From CAYNRQ01 sp964399875 (GTDB lineage Archaea; Aenigmatarchaeota; Aenigmatarchaeia; QMZP01): a stretch of DNA of 8,936 nucleotides. Positions 4,992 through 8,936 of this stretch are shown piece by piece. The notes below the pieces were generated by a model. The model saw nothing but the letters and a program-made list of their open reading frames with translations. It had not been told where the DNA came from and ran no database searches. The DNA is taken from positions 1-8,936 of the forward strand of contig CAYNRQ010000045.1 of NCBI GenBank assembly GCA_964399875.1. Direction: 5' to 3'. The position numbers were made by a program, and so were the translations under genes. Position 1 is the first letter of the stretch. Every line of letters starts with the position of its first letter.

Positions 4992-5001
4992 TAAGTTGAC
5001 A
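4992..5001 (+). repeat. Intergenic element TAAGTTGACA, copy 2
   Basis: Second exact copy, same orientation as the copies at 1439 and 8555. It overlaps the first of two tandem hairpins. A near-complement with one extra base (TGTCAAACTTA, 4896-4906) lies about 90 bases upstream in inverted orientation. Confidence 0.55.
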
Positions 5002-5035
5002 GATCAACGGGGTAAATTTCTAAGAATTGACCCCG
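4995..5035. repeat. Tandem hairpins in intergenic region
   Basis: GTTGA-CAGA-TCAAC (4995-5008) abuts a longer hairpin. In the latter, CGGGGT (5008-5013) pairs with ACCCCG (5030-5035), followed by an A-G mismatch and AATT/AATT around a six-base loop. No T-tract follows on either strand, so a simple terminator is unlikely. Confidence 0.5.
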
Positions 5036-5337
5036 CCCGACACGCACTTGTTGGGGTGTATTATGAAGACCTTTCCTCTTTCAACCGATAAAAGGTCAGA
5101 ATGGGTTAGCAAAGCCACCGGGAGGGGGTGCTATAGTTCCGAGGCCCCTGCTCAAGAGGATAGTATGCAGGAGGCACTTCGAAGGCTATGTAAGGGCATA
5201 CAGATACAACATCAGGCAGCTTGTGTATATTTATTATGTGAACGGTGTTGATGTAAAATGGCTGAATAATAAGGGATTATGAATTCTGTCCCAAAGCCCC
5301 TGAATCTTTGTCTGTTTATACAGGTATTGAAAAAAAG

Positions 5338-7389
5338 CTAATCCTCCAGGAACTCCACACGGTCAAATTCTCCCTTTTCCTCGAATTCTTTCACTGTGGT
5401 AACAAATAGTACAACAGATTTGGCCTTCTTTTTAGACAATCTTGCACCCTGCTGTATTACCATGTTCTTTATTCTTTCTGAGGCGCAAATAACATGCCTT
5501 AGCTGTGGATCATGCAGTCTTTCAAATATATAATCATAGTCTAGGTTATCTGCAAGTAATATCCTTGTTTCCTTTCCGTCTCCTGTCAGGATAAGAACAT
5601 CATCCTCTTTTCTGTTCTCCCAACCCGCGGCCTCAAAAAGCCTTTTTATATCTGTAAGGTCTACAGGCATCTTCGCCTCTTGCTTTCCAAATCTGTTGTG
5701 AAACAATTTTATTCCTGGTTCTGTGAGGAAGTAGTAGCAGTACTTGTTCCTCTTCATCTTTGCCCAGCGCATATCCACTGCACCTATTTTAATAAGCCTT
5801 GATGCTTTTTCATTAAAAACGCTGCCAGACATCTTGGCCCTTTTGTATATCTGCGAAGCATAGGATCCTTGGGCTTCACCAAGGTTCTGGATTATCTTCC
5901 ATTCGCCTGAATCAATATCTTCCGGGGGTATGTCTGCCAGGGCCTCTTCTATCTTCTTTTTCTCTCTTTTTTTGGCTTCTCTCCTTTCTTTTTCTATATA
6001 TGTTTCTATCTTGCCGGACATATGATCTGCTATATCCTTATCAGATATTGCACCCTTTGGGGTGTTCACAAGAGGAAACTCCACAAGGAAAGGTTCCTTG
6101 AATTCTCCTGCCCTGCACAAAACAAAGCCATGGCCTACTGGGAGTCTTCTCAGATAATTGCCCTCTTCATTATAATCAAGGCCCAGCATATTGCTGGAAT
6201 CCAGTATATCAGAAGCATGTTTTGTATCAAGCCCGAGATTCATGAATATCTGTGTGGATGTGTTGCCTATTGCTGGATAGGAAACAAGAGAGGGGTGCTG
6301 ATCTATATAGACCATGCTAAGGCCTAACTCCCTTACCTCTCTGAACACAAGCTCCATAACTGTTTCAGAACCCAGTTTAATGGATTTGTCCCTGTTAAGG
6401 ACATGATGCGCCTCTTCCAGAATAACAACGCCTTTTAACTTTTCCCTGCTCTGAGACACAAGCAGCCAGTCCCTTATCCACTGCAGCAATATCTCTATGA
6501 AAAAGGTTTTATCGTTTGTATCTAAGGCGTCTAGTTCCAGGATTGTTATCGTGCCTGGCTTGAAAAAGTTGTCTGGTGTGATACCAATGTCACAGTCAAA
6601 GACATCTCCTATCTCCTTAAAACACAGGGACTCCAAAGGCCTTTCAGCAGTGGATAACCAGTTCCTCTCCCTGGCTGGAAGCTTTTCCTCGCCGTATTCG
6701 TTTATCCATCTTTTTATGTCTGCTAACCTTGGGTTTTCCTTTTTCTGGTATATGTCATCAATGGCCTTTAGAATAATGTGCCTGCCACCGCCAAGCAACC
6801 AATATGCATGATCAAATATACTGGCGAATTCCTTCATCCACTGGGAAAGCTGAACTCCCTTGGGAGGTACCAAAGGGTTGAATCTTAGTGGTGCCACGTT
6901 CCTTCCTACAGTATAGATATCTATTCTGTCTTTAAGGTTTGTGGCGAGCAGATCCTTGTAGTTTCTTTTGGAGAAGTCGAATATTATAACAGGAATTTGC
7001 ATATCTGAAAGCTTTTCTGAAAGCATACATGCTATATTTGTTTTTCCGTAACCAGATGAACCAAATACAGCAACATGTGTTAAAAGCATGTTGTGGTTTA
7101 TCCTGAAGGGATACAGTTTCTTTTTTCCGTAAAGAACAGTGCCCAGTTCAAGGTCACCTCTCCCTGCAATATCCTCGTCAGGTGGCTCTGCAAGAACTGT
7201 GTTTTTCAGTTGCTTGTCAGCAAAAATCCTGGCCTTTATCAAATCAACCATCTCGAATATTCTTTTTCTTGTTTCTTCATCTCCCATAAGATAGACTCTT
7301 GTAAGCCTTTCTGCTCTTTCCTTTCCCAGAACCGGGACCAGCTTTTTCAGTTCGCTTGTAAACACTCTTTCTTTTGTGTCTATTACCAT
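5338..7389 (-). CDS. HerA/FtsK-type DUF87 ATPase with winged-helix and extra C-terminal domain
   Basis: A 683-residue P-loop ATPase of the HerA/FtsK superfamily; members form hexameric rings that move or unwind DNA. After a helical N-terminus (1-65) and a small beta region ending at the ATPase core (about 75-105), Walker A is GSSGYGKT (110-117). The Walker B strand is VVILEEAHH (321-329) with catalytic Glu. A sensor-like glutamine is in YIDQHP (361-366). GDLELGTVLYGKKKLYPFRI and NPLVPPKGV are typical of DUF87 proteins of archaea and environmental bacteria. A Lys/Glu-rich helix (about 460-485) precedes a probable winged helix (about 495-560) and a distinct C-terminal domain (about 575-680) that I do not recognise. 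It is the third gene of a compact operon, starting four bases after the previous stop. Possible jobs are DNA processing, conjugation-type transfer or defence; no partner nuclease is seen. Confidence 0.9.
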   Translation of the reverse strand: MVIDTKERVFTSELKKLVPVLGKERAERLTRVYLMGDEETRKRIFEMVDLIKARIFADKQLKNTVLAEPPDEDIAGRGDLELGTVLYGKKKLYPFRINHNMLLTHVAVFGSSGYGKTNIACMLSEKLSDMQIPVIIFDFSKRNYKDLLATNLKDRIDIYTVGRNVAPLRFNPLVPPKGVQLSQWMKEFASIFDHAYWLLGGGRHIILKAIDDIYQKKENPRLADIKRWINEYGEEKLPARERNWLSTAERPLESLCFKEIGDVFDCDIGITPDNFFKPGTITILELDALDTNDKTFFIEILLQWIRDWLLVSQSREKLKGVVILEEAHHVLNRDKSIKLGSETVMELVFREVRELGLSMVYIDQHPSLVSYPAIGNTSTQIFMNLGLDTKHASDILDSSNMLGLDYNEEGNYLRRLPVGHGFVLCRAGEFKEPFLVEFPLVNTPKGAISDKDIADHMSGKIETYIEKERREAKKREKKKIEEALADIPPEDIDSGEWKIIQNLGEAQGSYASQIYKRAKMSGSVFNEKASRLIKIGAVDMRWAKMKRNKYCYYFLTEPGIKLFHNRFGKQEAKMPVDLTDIKRLFEAAGWENRKEDDVLILTGDGKETRILLADNLDYDYIFERLHDPQLRHVICASERIKNMVIQQGARLSKKKAKSVVLFVTTVKEFEEKGEFDRVEFLED

Positions 7390-7393
7390 AAAA

Positions 7394-7747
7394 TCACATC
7401 CCTGGATTGCCCTCTTCTATTTTTATATCCCCGATTGTTCCAATAATTTTACTGATAAACCCTCTCAAGAATATATAATCAGCTCCTGCTCCTTTTTCAA
7501 GTGCGATATACCATCCTTTGTTTTTTCCTATTTTTGAAAAACCATTTATTTTTTCTGACCCCAGACTTATTGCTTCCATGCCAAAGAATCTCATATTCAT
7601 TTCAGTCAGCCGTCTTCCTTTTTCATCATCAACCTCAAGTCTTAATATTCTTTTGTAGTCAGTATCAGGAGATGCGCCATTAAAACTATAAATATCCATG
7701 CCTTCTGGGGGTTCCTTAAAAGCTATCACATAACCTATGTCTTCCAT
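7394..7747 (-). CDS. Unknown 117-aa protein in HerA operon
   Basis: A mostly soluble protein with alternating strands: MEDIGYVIAFKEPP, a YKRILRLEVDD strand, GWYIALEKGAGADYIFLRGF, and a C-terminal IIGTIGDIKIEEG strand. It has no membrane helix or signal peptide. The start at 7747 is preceded by GAGGAATGA, four bases after the upstream stop, and its own stop lies four bases before the ATPase start. The protein is probably made in fixed proportion with its neighbours. A beta-rich accessory subunit of the ATPase would fit. I do not recognise a family and assign no function. Confidence 0.75.
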   Translation of the reverse strand: MEDIGYVIAFKEPPEGMDIYSFNGASPDTDYKRILRLEVDDEKGRRLTEMNMRFFGMEAISLGSEKINGFSKIGKNKGWYIALEKGAGADYIFLRGFISKIIGTIGDIKIEEGNPGM

Positions 7748-7751
7748 AAGA

Positions 7752-8303
7752 TCATTCCTCTGTTTCTTTATCCTCGAATATGCTGGCCAGTTTGGACTCT
7801 GTTCTGTACTGTTCCATAAGCTCCTGTAGCTCTGTTCTGAGTTCCATGATATCTCTCCAGAACTGCCTTATCTCACTTCTCTTTTCCTTTCTGAGAACAG
7901 AAATATCCAGTTTTATGTTTCTTCTGTCTTCCATGTCTGGTATTCTTGATGTCATGTCCTCTTTTTCTGTTATGTCTTCATCTATGTCTTTGATTATTTT
8001 TTTGTGTATATCTTCCCTGGATTTGATCATTGCATTCACCTCAACTATACGCTCCTTTAAGAATTTGACCCTGTCAAAAAGATTGCCTATTACTTCAGGG
8101 CTCATCCTTTTAAGGGATTCTATCTGATCTTCCTCTAATCTGGGCCAGGATTCTCTCTTTCTGACAGTAATAATCTTCTCTGGCCTTTCCTCTTCAGGAA
8201 TCTCCCCTGTTATCATCCTGGTTTCACTTGATCTTGTATTGTCTATCTCTGTCTTGTAGAGGTCTTCTATATCCTTATCCTTGTATATTCCGCCCAGGGG
8301 CAT
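7752..8303 (-). CDS. Coiled-coil protein, first gene of HerA operon
   Basis: A 183-residue charged protein. AAAGGTGA lies four bases before ATG 8303, a strong ribosome binding site. Residues 1-55 are polar and probably unstructured (Glu/Pro/Lys-rich, with EIPEEERPEK). Residues about 57-175 are long amphipathic helices with heptad-like Leu/Ile spacing (VIGNLFDRVKFLKERIVEV, then LRTELQELMEQY), typical of a coiled coil. There is no signal peptide or membrane segment. Its position directly before an unknown protein and a HerA-type ATPase suggests a scaffold or loader for the ATPase ring. That is inference, since coiled coils carry no specific family signal. Confidence 0.78.
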   Translation of the reverse strand: MPLGGIYKDKDIEDLYKTEIDNTRSSETRMITGEIPEEERPEKIITVRKRESWPRLEEDQIESLKRMSPEVIGNLFDRVKFLKERIVEVNAMIKSREDIHKKIIKDIDEDITEKEDMTSRIPDMEDRRNIKLDISVLRKEKRSEIRQFWRDIMELRTELQELMEQYRTESKLASIFEDKETEE

Positions 8304-8342
8304 TCTTTCACCTTTATCTAAAACGGTTAGCCGGTCAACTTT

Positions 8343-8432
8343 TTACCACCAGTCACATGCGTCTGGTGGATATACCTTTTCGTTGTTGTCTTCCGTTGTC
8401 TTAGGTCCACATGTTGCTGTTTTTATTTTCAT
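8343..8432 (-). CDS. Possible 29-aa peptide upstream of HerA operon
   Basis: An open frame MKIKTATC...YPPDACDWW with two cysteines (8 and 26) and a Trp-Trp end. The nearest AAAAGG is only one base from the ATG, so the ribosome binding site is poor. The last codons form one arm of a CCACCAG/CTGGTGG hairpin (8346-8369). It lies between the promoter-like region and the HerA operon, so it could be a leader peptide, a small peptide product or chance. Confidence 0.22.
   Translation of the reverse strand: MKIKTATCGPKTTEDNNEKVYPPDACDWW
8346..8369. repeat. 7-bp hairpin in HerA operon leader
   Basis: CCACCAG (8346-8352) pairs with CTGGTGG (8363-8369) around a ten-base loop. It is about 45 bases before the first gene of the HerA operon and could act in the leader RNA. 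There is no convincing T-tract on the minus strand. Confidence 0.4.
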
Positions 8433-8465
8433 GCCTTTTACCCGAGACAACCATGCACTGTCTTG

Positions 8466-8547
8466 CGTAAGTAAATTTTGTATTTTTATACTCACTTATT
8501 AGTAATTCTATTTATAAAGTTTTTGGTGACTTACGGTTTGTGAGTAT
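8466..8547 (-). promoter_or_regulatory. Promoter-like region with interleaved inverted repeats
   Basis: Two inverted repeats interlock: CGTAAGT (8466-8472) with ACTTACG (8529-8535), and ATACTCAC (8488-8495) with GTGAGTAT (8540-8547). Between the arms the minus strand reads TTTATAAATAG (about 8520-8510), a promoter-like AT box, though no -35 partner at normal spacing is seen. Repeats around such a box suggest regulator sites controlling the HerA operon. As RNA they could form only one pairing at a time or a pseudoknot. Confidence 0.4.
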
Positions 8548-8554
8548 GTACCGC

Positions 8555-8564
8555 TAAGTTGACA
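8555..8564 (+). repeat. Intergenic element TAAGTTGACA, copy 3
   Basis: Third exact copy, between the HerA operon promoter region and the 3' end of the 8608 gene. Its flank AAAACAAAAG matches copy 1 with one difference. An inverted GTCAACTT lies at 8334-8341, about 220 bases away. Confidence 0.55.
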
Positions 8565-8595
8565 AAACAAAAGGAAAGCCCTGGTTTCAATCAGG
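8564..8595 (-). terminator. Weak terminator after the 8608 gene
   Basis: On the minus strand, 13 bases after the stop codon, CCTGA and CCAGG (8595-8591 with 8584-8580; one G-T pair) form a short stem. A T-rich run follows (TTTCCTTTTGTTTTG). The stem is only five pairs, but the position and T-tract suit termination. Confidence 0.4.
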
Positions 8596-8607
8596 ACTGT
8601 CCAACAA

Positions 8608-8775
8608 TCATGCGCAAACAATAAGCTCCTCCAGGTCAAAGCCCCCTAAGACACAGCCCAGATACTCTCTCAGCTCATTCTCACTCAATTCTGAGACAGG
8701 CAAAAACAGCTTATTATGGCGGCAGGGCACCGGTACGTATATAACACTCCGGTCCCTGCTTAACTCAAACCCCAT
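8608..8775 (-). CDS. Small 55-aa acidic protein
   Basis: The frame begins at ATG 8775 inside the end of the upstream gene (overlap 11 bases) and encodes 55 residues: MGFELSRDRSVIYVPVPCRH, then a leucine- and glutamate-rich helix (LSENELREYLGC) and a LEELIVCA end. AAGGAGG touches the ATG, so spacing is too short for normal initiation; re-initiation after the upstream stop is possible. The mixed strand-helix pattern and coding-like composition support a real protein. No family recognised. It is probably the last gene of an operon that continues beyond the window. Confidence 0.55.
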   Translation of the reverse strand: MGFELSRDRSVIYVPVPCRHNKLFLPVSELSENELREYLGCVLGGFDLEELIVCA

Positions 8776-8935
8776 CCTCCTTCGGAAAGAATTCGGCCAG
8801 TTTCCTTATGGCCATTTTCCTCTCCTCGCTGCCCTCAGGCGCATTCCTCCAGGCCTTCTTAGCCTCCTCAACAGTGGAGGCCAGTTCAATCCACTTCAAC
8901 AATGCAGCCTTCCTCTCATCACTGTATACAAGCGC
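8765..8935 (-). CDS. C-terminal end of a helical protein (partial)
   Basis: An open frame enters from the right edge of the window and stops at 8765, giving the last 56 residues. The sequence is strongly helical and charged (ERKAALLKWIELASTVEEAK, then ERKMAIRKLAEFFPKED). Arginines are mainly AGG, as in the neighbouring genes, which supports coding. The 5' end is missing, so neither the start nor the family can be given. Confidence 0.6.
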   Translation of the reverse strand, partial: ALVYSDERKAALLKWIELASTVEEAKKAWRNAPEGSEERKMAIRKLAEFFPKEDGV

Positions 8936-8936
8936 C

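Larger units (their letters stand above)
4557..5337. other. 780-base intergenic region with palindromes, no clear gene
   Basis: It separates two minus-strand operons. It holds a hairpin at 4805-4831, a 12-base palindrome at 4865-4876, an AT-rich stretch near 4903-4940 and tandem hairpins at 4995-5035. A frame from ATG 5063 (62 codons) follows GGGGTG, but its amino-acid sequence looks random. A GACCTTT/AAAGGTC pairing lies across 5070-5098. The upstream control region of the 4556 operon should lie at its left end, but I see no clear promoter pair. Confidence 0.4.

Noticed and set aside
5027..5251. 74-codon plus-strand frame between operons
   Set aside because: Although GGGGTG precedes an internal ATG, the sequence lacks any domain character. 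An alternative frame (69 codons, no start codon) is equally open, so neither is supported.
7780..8127. 115-codon plus-strand frame, Ser/Leu-rich
   Set aside because: Antisense of the Glu/Lys/Arg-rich coiled-coil gene, which explains the Ser/Leu/Ile bias.
1008..8733. Repeated ACCGGT hexamers across the window
   Set aside because: About seven copies, but most sit inside separate palindromes or coding sequence; the excess is modest and has no common context.

Overview
The window looks like a stretch of bacterial chromosome or large plasmid of moderate G+C. The signs are a CsrA-family protein, a Hanks-type Ser/Thr kinase close in style to Planctomycetota/PVC kinases, strong GGAGG-type ribosome binding sites on almost all minus-strand genes, and a tRNA with bacterial glycine-type acceptor identity. 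The host phylum is not settled: an uncultivated planctomycete-like or candidate-phylum bacterium fits best. A few AT-rich boxes look archaeal, but they are outweighed by the protein families. Nearly all genes are on the minus strand.

Layout. (1) 1-1111 carries no convincing normal-sized gene. It holds hairpins, two very short ORFs with good ribosome binding sites, and a plus-strand intrinsic terminator (421-468). (2) 1112-1441 (+) is a lone zinc-ribbon plus helix-turn-helix protein resembling only the N-terminus of a transposase. (3) 1485-3197 (-) is a coupled cluster: a kinase with a C-terminal membrane anchor, a 49-aa ORF overlapping its stop codon, and a two-helix membrane protein. (4) 3332-3403 (-) is a tRNA with anticodon UCU on a glycine-like body. 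(5) 3450-3768 is a structured, GGA-rich stretch directly downstream of a divergent csrA-like gene. (6) 3766-4556 (-) is a tight operon of three tiny membrane proteins followed by the CsrA-like protein; two of these genes needed manual start-site or frame analysis. (7) 4557-5337 is gene-poor with palindromes and hairpins. (8) 5338-8303 (-) is a compact three-gene operon: a coiled-coil protein, an unknown 117-aa protein, and a HerA/FtsK-type DUF87 ATPase with a winged-helix region and an extra C-terminal domain. (9) 8343-8564 is a regulatory-looking intergenic region. (10) 8608-8935 (-) is the 3' end of another operon cut by the window edge.

How the parts may fit: the HerA cassette has the form of a DNA-translocase system (processing, defence or transfer), but no nuclease partner is recognisable. 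The small-membrane/CsrA-like operon and the tail-anchored kinase cluster lie in series, separated by an RNA-rich segment. This suggests a membrane-associated regulatory locus with post-transcriptional control. A 10-base element, TAAGTTGACA, occurs three times in one orientation, each time in the gap between transcription units.
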